This document shows positions 15,774 to 23,202 of a DNA stretch of 64,000 bases, piece by piece; within the stretch, counting starts at the first letter, position 1, and each line of letters opens with the position of its first letter. The stretch spans positions 4,526,001 through 4,590,000 of the forward strand of contig NZ_CP009754.1 in the NCBI RefSeq assembly GCF_000772045.1, given 5' to 3'. Made by a program: the position numbers and the translations under genes. This stretch comes from Streptomyces sp. CCM_MD2014. Lineage in GTDB: Bacteria > Actinomycetota > Actinomycetes > Streptomycetales > Streptomycetaceae. Below the pieces are notes generated by a model that saw only the letters and a program-made list of their open reading frames with translations, did no database searches and had not been told where the DNA came from.

Positions 15774-16661
15774 CTAGGGCTCCTCGGTGGCCGGGCCTTC
15801 CTCGCGCTCGCTCAGCCTGGCCTTGATCACCGGGCTGATGAGCAGGTCGTACACCAGGACCCCGACGACCCCGCCGATGAGCGGGCCGACGATGGGAATC
15901 CACCAGTAGCCGCTGAACCACTGGAAGGTGCCGGGCAGGGCGATGTCGCCCCAGCCCTCGAAGAAGGTGAACAGGCGGGGGCCGAAGTCGCGGGCCGGAT
16001 TGATCGCGTACCCGGCGTTGGTCCCGAAGGCGAAACCGATCGCGACGACGACGAGCCCGATGATGAACGGGTGGAGATTGGCCGCCGGAGCCGTGTTGCG
16101 GGTGTCGATCAGCGCGCAGATCAGCAGCAGCAGGATCCCGGTGCCCACGATCTGGTCGAGCAGGGGACCCCACCAGGAGTCGCCGAAGTACTCGGCGGGG
16201 AACGTGGCGAAGATCGAGTACGTCGACAGTGACGTCTCCCGGGTCTCGCCCGCCTTGGCGATGGCCGCGTCGATCGCCCACCGGTAGCAGGCGTACACGA
16301 GCGCTGCGGCGACGAAGGCGCCCACGACCTGCGCGAGCCAGTAGGGCAGGACCTTCCGCCACGGGAAGTCCCGCCGCACCGCGAATCCCAGGGTCACCGC
16401 GGGGTTGAGGTGCGCCCCGCTGATGCCGCCGGCCACGTACACGCCGAACACGACGGCGAGGCCCCATCCCCACGCGATGATGAGCCAGTTGGCGGCCCCG
16501 AACTCCACGCTCTGCCGGCCCGAGCCCGGCAGCCCGGCGACCGCGACGGCCACCGAACCGACGCCGAAGAGGATCAGGACGAACGTCCCGAGGAACTCGG
16601 CGCACATCTCACCGCCGAGTCCCTTTCGATAACCGCGTCGATGAACCACCCGTTCGGCCAC
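15774..16661 (-). CDS. MIP-family aquaglyceroporin
   Basis: This 295-aa channel has six predicted spans and the two half-helix motifs HLNPAVTL and INPARDFGPR. The Asp after the second NPAR is the usual mark of glycerol facilitators rather than strict water channels. A long extracytoplasmic insertion (about 150-180, ETSLSTYSIFATFPAEYF) sits between the halves. The GTG at 16661 follows GGAGGG. It probably conducts glycerol or small neutral solutes. The following formaldehyde-type dehydrogenase may be co-transcribed. Confidence 0.92.
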   Translation of the reverse strand: MAERVVHRRGYRKGLGGEMCAEFLGTFVLILFGVGSVAVAVAGLPGSGRQSVEFGAANWLIIAWGWGLAVVFGVYVAGGISGAHLNPAVTLGFAVRRDFPWRKVLPYWLAQVVGAFVAAALVYACYRWAIDAAIAKAGETRETSLSTYSIFATFPAEYFGDSWWGPLLDQIVGTGILLLLICALIDTRNTAPAANLHPFIIGLVVVAIGFAFGTNAGYAINPARDFGPRLFTFFEGWGDIALPGTFQWFSGYWWIPIVGPLIGGVVGVLVYDLLISPVIKARLSEREEGPATEEP

Positions 16662-16787
16662 CGGCCCTCCTTCGCTGGATCGGAACAGACCAATCCGGTC
16701 CATACCCGCGAAAAACGCCGCCCGGTCGCTCGGCCGGGAGAGTGCACCGGTTGGCGCGTGAGGATTCCCCTCGACGGAGCAACGCCT

Positions 16788-16872
16788 GGCCCGGCGAGGA
16801 AGGAGGCCCGGCGGGGAAGGAGGCACGGCGGGGAAGGAGGCCCGGCGAGGACGGAGGCACGGCGAGGAGGGG
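16788..16872. repeat. Five tandem 17-bp repeats
   Basis: Five copies of GGCCCGGCGAGGAAGGA or near variants (GGCACGGCGGGGAAGGA etc.) lie head to tail, 116-200 bp upstream of the aquaglyceroporin start. There is no gene here. Confidence 0.85.
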
Positions 16873-16939
16873 GGCCGGGGTCAAGACGGTGCCGGGCACA
16901 CACGGTCATGCGTGTGCCCGGCACCGGTGGTGCGGATGG

Positions 16940-17338
16940 TCAGACGAACGCCACCGCGGCGGCCCCGCCGAGCGCGGCCAGCACGTAGGCCAGCGTCTCC
17001 TGCCGCCCCTTGAGCGGCTTCCGGTCGCCGTGCGTGCTGAGCAGCATGACGGAATGGGCGGCGTAGCCCGGGACCAGGACACCGAGAACACCGAGCAGGC
17101 CGAGCGTGCCGATGTCCCAGTCGAAGTCGATACCGCGGAACACGGCTACGGCGACCAGGGCCAGTGCGGCGACGGAGTACACCAGGCCGGGTCCGAGCCT
17201 GATGTCGTCACGCTTCCCAGGCGCCACTCCGCCGTTCCTGTGATGGCGCCAGTGCCGCCGCTCGGTGCCCAGGCGGGCGAGCAGCACGAGGACGACTTCC
17301 GCAGCCAGAACGGCAACAGAGACATGCTCGAAAGTCAC
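16940..17338 (-). CDS. Small four-span membrane protein, partner of the secreted protein upstream
   Basis: This 132-aa protein has about four hydrophobic segments (AVLAAEVVLVLLARLG, SVAALALVAVAVFRG, LGLLGVLGVLVPGYAA, AYVLAALGGAAAVAFV) and short charged loops. The GTG at 17338 lies 19 bp after the stop of the secreted-protein gene on the same strand, so the two form an operon. No transporter or enzyme motif is seen. One possibility is a self-protection or helper protein for its partner, but this is conjecture. Confidence 0.75.
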   Translation of the reverse strand: MTFEHVSVAVLAAEVVLVLLARLGTERRHWRHHRNGGVAPGKRDDIRLGPGLVYSVAALALVAVAVFRGIDFDWDIGTLGLLGVLGVLVPGYAAHSVMLLSTHGDRKPLKGRQETLAYVLAALGGAAAVAFV

Positions 17339-17357
17339 TTGTCCACCTCCGCCGGGA

Positions 17358-18080
17358 TCACGTGCAGGCCTTCTGAATGGCGCTGATACCGATGAACGCC
17401 TTGACGGCTTCCCGTTCCTTCGAACCCACGTGCTTGCCCTTCATGAAGCGCCAGAGGATCGTGGCCGTCTTCTTGGCGCCGTAACTCTTGAACAGTTTGA
17501 CGGCGCGGGCCACCCTGACGCCCGAACCGGCGGGGACGAAGGAGATCAGCACGCCTGCCACGGCCGCGGAGCAACCGACGACGAACTTGGTCTCGTCCCA
17601 CCAGCCGAAGGCGACGACGGGGGCCTTCTCACCGCTCTCGGCGGCAAGGTTCCGGAGAGTGGCGTTGCGGACCTTCTCGTTGGCCAGGACAGGCAGCAAG
17701 GCGGCTTGAGCGTCGGCGTCGCCCGGGTAGGCGGCCTCGGCAGTCTGCTGGGCGGTGGGCGACGCGGGCAGCGCCGCGAGGCGGTCGCGCAGGCCCTGAG
17801 CGTCGACGGTGCGGGTGAGCGAGACCTCCAAGGCGTTGGCGAACTGGCTCTCGCTGATGCCGAGTTCGGCTATGCCCTCGGCAAGGATCCTGCCCTGCTC
17901 CAGTTCATCGGCGGTGAAGTCGCCGGCGACGGTGGTGGTGACAGGAGTGACAGAAGTGCCGGAAGCGGCCTCGGCCGCCTGCGCTCCGGTGCTGGTGGCG
18001 AAGACCGCACCGGCCGTGAGCGCGGAGACGAGTACGGCGGCGCGCGTGAACATGGTGCGGTTGATCGTTCTGTTGGACAT
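17358..18080 (-). CDS. Secreted protein of unknown function with hydrophobic, cationic C-terminus
   Basis: This 240-aa protein has a Sec signal (RAAVLVSALTAGAVFATSTGAQA, cleavage after about residue 34). The central region is helical and acidic, about 90 residues with repeated LA/ALP segments. The C-terminal part of about 80 residues holds a glycine/valine hydrophobic stretch (CSAAVAGVLISFVPAGSGV), a basic stretch (KLFKSYGAKKTATILWRFMKGK) and a final KACT. Two cysteines (GCSAA and KACT) could form a disulfide. The ATG at 18080 gives MSNRTINRTM; an in-frame ATG at 18098 is possible. The family is not recognised. Confidence 0.75.
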   Translation of the reverse strand: MSNRTINRTMFTRAAVLVSALTAGAVFATSTGAQAAEAASGTSVTPVTTTVAGDFTADELEQGRILAEGIAELGISESQFANALEVSLTRTVDAQGLRDRLAALPASPTAQQTAEAAYPGDADAQAALLPVLANEKVRNATLRNLAAESGEKAPVVAFGWWDETKFVVGCSAAVAGVLISFVPAGSGVRVARAVKLFKSYGAKKTATILWRFMKGKHVGSKEREAVKAFIGISAIQKACT

Positions 18081-18310
18081 GTGCCCGAAGTTCCCCATTC
18101 TGGGCTGGTTCGGGTACGGCGCAGCACGCCCGGTTCTCATATGAGCGGAAGAGGTGCGCGTACCCGGATGGTCGACGATCACCCCACCACGGCAAGATCA
18201 TCATGACTATGACGAAAGCCACGATTCCACCTCAGGTCTTCCTCAACAGTGCATGCGGCCACAACATCGCGAAAGCCCGCGGAACTGGGACCAAAAGTGA
18301 GGCCACGCAC

Positions 18311-18348
18311 GTCGAAGGGCCCCACCGCGAACGGTGGGGCCCTTCGAC
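18311..18348 (-). terminator. Displaced tRNA-Ser terminator at the left end of the element
   Basis: A perfect 17-bp stem (GTCGAAGGGCCCCACCG / CGGTGGGGCCCTTCGAC) with loop CGAA. It is the original chromosomal terminator of tRNA-Ser(GGA), cut off from its gene by the insertion. One arm lies inside the direct repeat. Confidence 0.8.
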
Positions 18349-18423
18349 ATCGTGCCCGGTGAGGCACTGGCGGAGGATACGAGATTCGAACTCGTGAGGG
18401 GTTGCCCCCAACACGCTTTCCAA
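18336..18423. repeat. attL (88-bp direct repeat)
   Basis: Identical to 35523-35610. It covers the tRNA-Ser 3' part from the anticodon loop through the acceptor end and into the terminator. Sequence diverges right after TTTCCAA. Confidence 0.96.
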
Positions 18424-18521
18424 CTGTGCACATCGCTGTACGCAACTGTTCGCAGACGCTCGCGTGGCAGGTCAGATGGCTTGCGCGAACGTCGGTGGCC
18501 AGTGGCGTCCGTCGGCGGACT

Positions 18522-18542
18522 GGACAACGATCAGGACAACGA
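18522..18542 (+). other. Putative integrase arm-type sites, left end
   Basis: GGACAACGA occurs twice with 12-bp periodicity (18522 and 18534), about 100 bp inside attL. The same motif pair with the same 12-bp spacing occurs at the right end. The rest of 18424-18779 holds no credible gene. Confidence 0.45.
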
Positions 18543-18779
18543 GGTCAAGATCAGACCCGTGCGACAGCGCAGTGATGCGTCGGTCCCGCCTGCATCGATG
18601 GCGGCGGTCGAGGTCAGGCTCCCGGTCGCGAGAAGCACTGAAGCCCTGGTGAGTCAGCCTGCGGGGCGGTAGGTTCTCCTCCGTAATAGCTCACATGTTC
18701 GGTTTATCCAAGCGCGCGATCATCGATGCGTGGTTCAGTTTCACACGCTACTTACTGGGATGGGGTAGAGTCATGCGGC

Positions 18780-19613
18780 ATGAGCGAACAGCAGGATGCG
18801 CTTGAGGACCTTGAGTCCAGTGGTGTTCTCGCGGCCCTGGCGTGGGCCAACGCGTCGGCATACCGGCGCACCATGGAGGACTACGACCCCGACACGGGGC
18901 ATGATCAGGGCTGGGTCGGCTCTACCGCCCATAAGCTCTTCGTTGACCGGCTGCACCGGGCGTTCTCCACAGGCAGGCACAGCGTGGATTCACCTGAGTC
19001 CGCCTCTGCCGGCTTGGACCTCGTGGCCGCCGGACTGGCCCCCGGCGAGCACCGCAAGATGCCGCTCATCACCCCGGGCGTGGTCGTCTGGTCTCACCTC
19101 AACCAGTCGCCGGGCTGGCGGTGTGGGGATTGGCGTTTCCTGCTCACATCGTTCCCCTACGGAGAGAGCAACCGCATCCCCTGGCCGCAGAAGAGCCCGA
19201 CCAAGCAGCGCGTTGCGTCGCAGGGGCAGCCGGCCGGTTGGCTGGACCCTTACCCCACCTTGTTCGACGCGGAGCCCGATTCTCTTGTTGCTGCCATCGA
19301 GGCGCTCAGGGAAGAGGACGCGGAACTCAACGCGACAACGCTCATCGTCGCCCACAGTATTGAACGAGAGCTGGGCATCCGAGAACTCTACTTGGGGCGC
19401 TCTCGTTTGAATCGTGGGGGTGGGGATTCCTGGTACTGGAAGCATGATCTACTTGCCACCAATCCGGGAACTCCCACTATCGAGCCGATTCCCAGTTCGC
19501 CCGGTCCTCTTCCTGGGGCTCCCGGCGTCCAGGATGCACCCGTTCGCCTTCGCCGTCAGCCGTCGGAAGGGAGCGGAGAGCGTCACCAGGCGTCGGGAAA
19601 GAACGACAAGTAA
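18780..19613 (+). CDS. Unknown cargo protein, partner of the HTH-ImmA gene
   Basis: This 277-aa protein begins MSEQQDALEDLESSGVLAAL. The N-terminal half is helical with several aromatic positions (WANASAYRRTM, HKLFVDRLHRAF). A central part has WSHLNQSPGWRCGDWRFLL, and the C-terminal 50 residues are Pro/Ser/Gly-rich and disordered. No family is recognised. The ATG at 18780 was chosen because earlier in-frame codons show no coding bias. Only 12 bp separate it from the HTH-ImmA gene on the same strand, so they are probably one operon. Codon use is less GC-biased than that of the core AICE genes. Confidence 0.75.
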   Translation: MSEQQDALEDLESSGVLAALAWANASAYRRTMEDYDPDTGHDQGWVGSTAHKLFVDRLHRAFSTGRHSVDSPESASAGLDLVAAGLAPGEHRKMPLITPGVVVWSHLNQSPGWRCGDWRFLLTSFPYGESNRIPWPQKSPTKQRVASQGQPAGWLDPYPTLFDAEPDSLVAAIEALREEDAELNATTLIVAHSIERELGIRELYLGRSRLNRGGGDSWYWKHDLLATNPGTPTIEPIPSSPGPLPGAPGVQDAPVRLRRQPSEGSGERHQASGKNDK

Positions 19614-19625
19614 TGAAACGAGTGG

Positions 19626-20816
19626 ATGGTCATGAATTCCTCACGCCGCACAGATGTGCGGGTTGGTGACGTCTCTCGCCTTTTCGATGGACGACGTTTG
19701 ACGCTCGCGCGACAACTTATCGGCTTGAGGAAGAATGCCCTTGCGGCAAAGATCGACAAGAGCCCAACTGCTGTCGCGGCGTATGAAAACAACACGAAAC
19801 GTCCAGCGCCCGCGACGGTTGCCCAGCTGTGTCTGACGCTTGGAGTGGATCCGGGTTTCTTCCTCCCCGGCCCCCACCAATCAACAGGCAGTGACTCTGT
19901 ACCTCACTTCCGGTCCTTGCGTTCAACAACACAGTTGGCACGCGATCAAGCATTCGCTTACGGGGTGATTTCTGGAGACGTAGGCGCAGCCCTCGAACGG
20001 CACGTCGAGTTTCCGGAACCCAATTTGCCGCGTCTAAGTGTCGATGTGGAAGATGAGTCGAGCAGTCTTCCGGAGGAGGCGGCTCGACTCCTCCGGAAGC
20101 ACTGGGACATTGCGTCTGGGCCAGTTGGTCATCTGGTCCGTCTGGCGGAGAACCACGGCGTCGTGGTGGTTTTCAGTCCTACACAGACCGCTGCCGTGGA
20201 CGCCTACTCCTTTGACGATGGTTATAGGCCGACAGTGGTGCTGAATCCGGCCAAGGAGGACTACTATCGTCAGCGCTTCGATGTCGCCCATGAAATTGGC
20301 CACCTCGTAATGCACGTGGACGCCGAACCGGGAAGCAAGGTAGTCGAGAACCAAGCTCACCGTTTCGCGGCCGAACTCCTGCTGCCGGAAGAAGAGTTGC
20401 GCGATCTCCTGCCCAGCAAGGCGGACTGGAGAATCCTGGCTAGACTAAAGGAGACTTACGGGGTGAGTCTTCAGGCTCTGCTGTATCGATCCAGAGCCCT
20501 GGGTGTCATGAGCGACGTTACGTATCGTAATGCAGTCGCTTATCTGTCATCGAAGGGATGGCGTCGCCGAGAACCAGGCGAGATGCCTGCTGTGGAGCAG
20601 CCGTCACTTTACCCAAAGGCCGTAGAGATTCTCTCGGGTGTAGGAATGGATGAACTCTCACTGGCCAAAGAATCACGGGTGACTCCAGGCATATTCCGCA
20701 CAGTGACGGCTAGGTCGCCCGTTCGCGAGGAACTATTTCTAGCGACGCAAGAAATTGAGGGCGCAGACGAAGTAATTCCTCTATTTCGAAGCAAGGATAG
20801 TGAGCCCGGGACTTAA
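19626..20816 (+). CDS. HTH (XRE) - ImmA/IrrE metallopeptidase fusion
   Basis: This 396-aa protein has an XRE-type helix-turn-helix at about residues 20-70 (LTLARQLIGLRKNALAAKIDK, then AVAAYENNTKRP) and a C-terminal ImmA/IrrE zincin domain with HEIGH at about 221-225 and a downstream ENQAHRFAAELLLP segment. Family members cleave or sense a regulator: ImmA of ICEBs1 cleaves its repressor ImmR and IrrE controls stress genes; others act as antitoxin-like partners. The ATG at 19626 or 19632 is possible. The stop codon lies inside a terminator hairpin. Codon use is AT-rich for Streptomyces, suggesting recent acquisition. Confidence 0.9.
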   Translation: MVMNSSRRTDVRVGDVSRLFDGRRLTLARQLIGLRKNALAAKIDKSPTAVAAYENNTKRPAPATVAQLCLTLGVDPGFFLPGPHQSTGSDSVPHFRSLRSTTQLARDQAFAYGVISGDVGAALERHVEFPEPNLPRLSVDVEDESSSLPEEAARLLRKHWDIASGPVGHLVRLAENHGVVVVFSPTQTAAVDAYSFDDGYRPTVVLNPAKEDYYRQRFDVAHEIGHLVMHVDAEPGSKVVENQAHRFAAELLLPEEELRDLLPSKADWRILARLKETYGVSLQALLYRSRALGVMSDVTYRNAVAYLSSKGWRRREPGEMPAVEQPSLYPKAVEILSGVGMDELSLAKESRVTPGIFRTVTARSPVREELFLATQEIEGADEVIPLFRSKDSEPGT

Positions 20817-20826
20817 GCCCCGGGCT
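20803..20826 (+). terminator. Terminator after the HTH-ImmA gene
   Basis: AGCCCGGG and CCCGGGCT form an 8-bp stem. The TAA stop codon of the gene is in the loop. Confidence 0.75.
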
Positions 20827-20851
20827 TGATCAATTGCTGGATGTTTGCGTG

Positions 20852-20885
20852 CAGACTCAGGCCGTCCAGGACCGGCCTGAGTCTG
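20852..20885 (-). terminator. Terminator for the leftward Nudix operon
   Basis: A perfect 12-bp stem (CAGACTCAGGCC / GGCCTGAGTCTG) lies about 70 nt past the 146-aa gene. Confidence 0.75.
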
Positions 20886-20953
20886 TACCTGGGACCGCTT
20901 TTGGCGATTCAGGAACTAAGACTGAGTCGTCTACGCTGCTAAGACCTGGGTGG

Positions 20954-21394
20954 CTACGATTTCTCACACGATCGAGGAACGGCGATGTGTAGCTGCTGGA
21001 GGCCGTGCAGCGCAGAGTGAAACGCAGCCGCGATTTCACGGGCCCTCTCCTCGGTCCTGATCGGCCACATCGAGATGTACTCGGCTCCGATGTTGGCCTG
21101 CGCTACGGTGCCATCCAGTACCAATGCTTCAGCTGCGGACTTCAGGACCGTCATTGCCTGCTCCGGAAGATGAGGCTTGCGGCTGGCCATCGCGTCAAGC
21201 TCCACCTTCCAGCCCTTCCCGTGGCGAGCGATGCACACAAAGACCGCGTCCTCGGTCTTGGCTCTCTTGTAGGCAGCGCGGTGGGCTTCCAGCTCTGTGC
21301 AGTTGGGGATGAGGGCAGCTTGGAGAGGCATTCCAGGCGTCGTCATGACTCCATCGTCGCAGGCGTTCATGCCGTTGATCAGGGAAATGCCCAT
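20954..21394 (-). CDS. Hypothetical protein downstream of the Nudix gene
   Basis: This protein has up to 146 aa. It contains ALIPNCTELEAHRAAYKRAK, VFVCIARHGKGWKVELDAMA and EERAREIAAAFHSALHGL, suggesting a small alpha/beta fold. The start is uncertain: the ATG at 21394 is furthest upstream, while ATGs giving MNACDD or MTTPGM are also in frame and none has a good ribosome site. It lies 31 bp after the Nudix gene on the same strand and is followed by a hairpin terminator. The family is not recognised. Confidence 0.7.
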   Translation of the reverse strand: MGISLINGMNACDDGVMTTPGMPLQAALIPNCTELEAHRAAYKRAKTEDAVFVCIARHGKGWKVELDAMASRKPHLPEQAMTVLKSAAEALVLDGTVAQANIGAEYISMWPIRTEERAREIAAAFHSALHGLQQLHIAVPRSCEKS

Positions 21395-21425
21395 TATGCC
21401 GTCGTCGGCAGGGAGCGATGTCAGC

Positions 21426-21854
21426 TCAGACGGAGTTCAGCAGGTGGCGGCCGTCGTGCGAGCGGACGTGGGGGGCGCTCGCGACGTCCAGAGCGTCGAG
21501 AACACGCACGGCGTAGACCTCCCCCATTGCCTTCTCGACTTCCTCGGCGGTCAGCCACTCCACAGCGGTCGACTCGCTTGACGTCCGCTCTGCGCCATCG
21601 ATCGGCCGGCACAGGAAGACGAGGGCCACCACACCCCGACTGACGTTCTTGTAGACCCCGGTCAACCGCTCGACCGAGACGCGGATACCAGTCTCTTCGA
21701 GTACTTCCCGAACCGCCCCGTCTTCGGGGCGTTCGTCCAGTTCGAGGACACCACCGGGCGGCTCCCATGTGCCGTTGTCTGCGCGTCGGATGACCAGGAC
21801 GCGCCCGTCATCGCGCACTACTACGCCAGCGACCGAGACCGAGTGAAGCGGCAT
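21426..21854 (-). CDS. Nudix hydrolase (Pif-like)
   Basis: This 142-aa protein carries a perfect Nudix box: G, five residues, E, seven residues, REVLEETGI (residues about 35-57). Nudix proteins hydrolyse nucleoside diphosphates linked to another moiety. In pSAM2 the Nudix-domain protein Pif blocks redundant transfer between cells that already carry the element. The position here, divergent from a GntR regulator in an AICE, matches that arrangement. The catalytic residues are intact. The ATG at 21854 is the only sensible start. Confidence 0.9.
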   Translation of the reverse strand: MPLHSVSVAGVVVRDDGRVLVIRRADNGTWEPPGGVLELDERPEDGAVREVLEETGIRVSVERLTGVYKNVSRGVVALVFLCRPIDGAERTSSESTAVEWLTAEEVEKAMGEVYAVRVLDALDVASAPHVRSHDGRHLLNSV

Positions 21855-21879
21855 TGACGCACCCTCCGGGTAACGTTGC

Positions 21880-21893
21880 TTATGTACATGAGC
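21880..21893. promoter_or_regulatory. Candidate KorSA-type operator in the GntR/Nudix divergent promoter
   Basis: TTATGTACATGAGC contains TGTACA and the ACATGAG half-site that recurs in the palindromes at 22779-22804. It lies 20 bp upstream of the GntR gene start. Autoregulation is inferred. Confidence 0.5.
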
Positions 21894-21912
21894 CTAGGAG
21901 GAACAGTAGGAC

Positions 21913-22689
21913 ATGCCCACGCCTTCCCGAGACTCAGGAAAGCCGAAGTACCTACAGATCGCAGACGACCTGGTCAAACAGATCAAGGAGCAGATCCTCG
22001 CTCCGGGTGAGCAGGTGCCCAGCGAGTCTGACCTCATGAAGAAGTACGGGGCGTCCCAAGGGACGGTCCGCAAGGCGTTCGCTGAGCTGCGGGCTACTGG
22101 TCTCATCGAGACGCGGCACGGCAAGGGCTCGTATGTGAAGCGGCGCCCTCCTGTGCGACGAAAGTCCTCGGATCGCTTCCGCCGGTCCCATCGGACGGCG
22201 GGCAAAGCGGCCTACCTGGCGGAGGCAGAGCAGGCGGGCAGCACGCCCAGCGTGAGCGTCCTCTATGTCGGACCGGTCGAGGCCCCGGACGAGATCGCGG
22301 AGCGGCTGTCCGTTCCAGTCGGCGCGAAGGTGCTTTCACGGCGCCGCCTGTACTTCAGCGATGGCATCCCCACCGAGGAAGCCACTTCCTACCTTCCGTG
22401 GGACATCGCCAAGGACATCCCTGAGCTGTTCGAGGAGAACCCTGGCGGCGGTGGAATCTACGCCCGGCTTGAGGAGCACGGACACACCCTCAAGGAGCTG
22501 TCCGAGACGGTCCGCGTTCGCCTCGCGACCAAGCAGGAGATCGGTGCGCTGAGTCTGAGCCCGGGATCGCCCATCATTCATCTGACGCGGAACGCCGAAT
22601 CTGAAGCAGGTCGGGTCATCGAGGTCTGCGACACGTTCATGGCCGCTGACCAGTTCGTTTTGGAGTACCGCATCCCTGCGGGCGACTGA
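21913..22689 (+). CDS. GntR-family regulator (KorSA-like)
   Basis: This 258-aa protein has an N-terminal winged HTH (about 12-78, with YLQIADDLVKQIKEQILAPG, SESDLMKKYGASQGTVRKAFAELRATGLIETRHGKGSYV) and a C-terminal UTRA effector domain (about 95-250). In pSAM2, KorSA of the same architecture represses pra and so controls excision, replication and transfer. The ATG at 21913 has an AGGAGGAACAG ribosome site. Palindromes sharing ACATGAG occur both before this gene and after it, ahead of the spread/transfer operon. Confidence 0.92.
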   Translation: MPTPSRDSGKPKYLQIADDLVKQIKEQILAPGEQVPSESDLMKKYGASQGTVRKAFAELRATGLIETRHGKGSYVKRRPPVRRKSSDRFRRSHRTAGKAAYLAEAEQAGSTPSVSVLYVGPVEAPDEIAERLSVPVGAKVLSRRRLYFSDGIPTEEATSYLPWDIAKDIPELFEENPGGGGIYARLEEHGHTLKELSETVRVRLATKQEIGALSLSPGSPIIHLTRNAESEAGRVIEVCDTFMAADQFVLEYRIPAGD

Positions 22690-22710
22690 GCGCTCACCTC
22701 CTAGGTCCTC

Positions 22711-22741
22711 AACCCGTCGCAGAAAATCCGCGCGGCGGGTT
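22711..22741 (+). terminator. Terminator after the GntR gene
   Basis: AACCCGTCGC and GCGGCGGGTT pair with one mismatch around an A-rich loop, 22 nt past the stop. Confidence 0.65.
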
Positions 22742-22744
22742 GAC

Positions 22745-22804
22745 TCATGTAGAGGAGTTGGGCACTCTCTTACATGTCACTCATGCACATGAGTACATGA
22801 GTGC
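22745..22804. promoter_or_regulatory. Operator palindromes ahead of the transfer operon
   Basis: A perfect palindrome ACTCATGCACATGAGT (22779-22794) is followed at once by ACATGAGTGCAC, and CTCATGT occurs at 22744. The repeated half-site is (A)CATGAG, shared with the site before the GntR gene. This is likely where the GntR protein represses rightward transcription. Confidence 0.6.
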
Positions 22805-23134
22805 ACGACATGCGTGTGCATCGTCGTTTGACCTGCATAAACGGGCGTCGAATCTTCCGATGCGACGCCAAGGGGCCCGGGATAGAGCGGGCCGAGGGCG
22901 CACCCGACCCTTGTCATTCGGGAGGGCTTAGACCGAAAGGTCACGTCTCCATACGCCTACAACGGGGTCATGCCGCGCTACCTGGTACGGGCGCTGGCAC
23001 CCCCGAAGGAGACACGCACATCGTCCCGGCATTCAGCCGTGAAGGGCGCGGGATCGAATCTCGCCCGGGGCACTCCGGCCGCGTTCACGTGGCCGTGCCG
23101 CGCGTCTGGCGTGGCTGATCACTCACAACGGCGT
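22805..23134 (+). other. Apparently untranslated leader of the spread operon
   Basis: No frame here shows clear codon bias; the one long frame (22801-23118) has poor composition. The region has a T-arm-like hairpin (23048-23064, loop ATCGAAT) next to CCGGGGCAC but no full cloverleaf. A strong terminator follows, so it may produce a short RNA. Confidence 0.4.
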
Positions 23135-23164
23135 GCACCCCCGGAGAGGCAACTCCGGGGGTGC
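23135..23164 (+). terminator. Strong hairpin ahead of the first spread gene
   Basis: A perfect 12-bp stem (GCACCCCCGGAG / CTCCGGGGGTGC) lies 38 bp before the first gene of the operon. It could terminate the upstream transcript or act as an attenuator. Confidence 0.75.
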
Positions 23165-23202
23165 TGTTCGGGCCGTTTCACCTGCTAGGGAGACCACGAC
23201 CC

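Noticed and set aside
16788..16872. CRISPR-like array
   Set aside because: Units are 17 bp, contiguous and lack spacers, and no cas gene is present in the window.
18361..18423. tRNA-Ser sequence at the left end of the element
   Set aside because: It contains only the 3' part. After TTTCCAA the sequence does not continue into a D-arm or acceptor 5' strand, so it is an att remnant and not a tRNA gene.
22990..23085. tRNA-like segment (GGGATCGAATCTCGCCCGGGGCAC)
   Set aside because: A T-arm can be drawn, but the acceptor 5' strand does not pair, position 33 is not U in the best anticodon loop, and no D-arm is seen. Kept only as part of a possible RNA leader.
22801..23118. 105-codon open frame after the operator palindromes
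   Set aside because: Poor codon bias, no SD, and it ends before a terminator without any recognisable protein feature.
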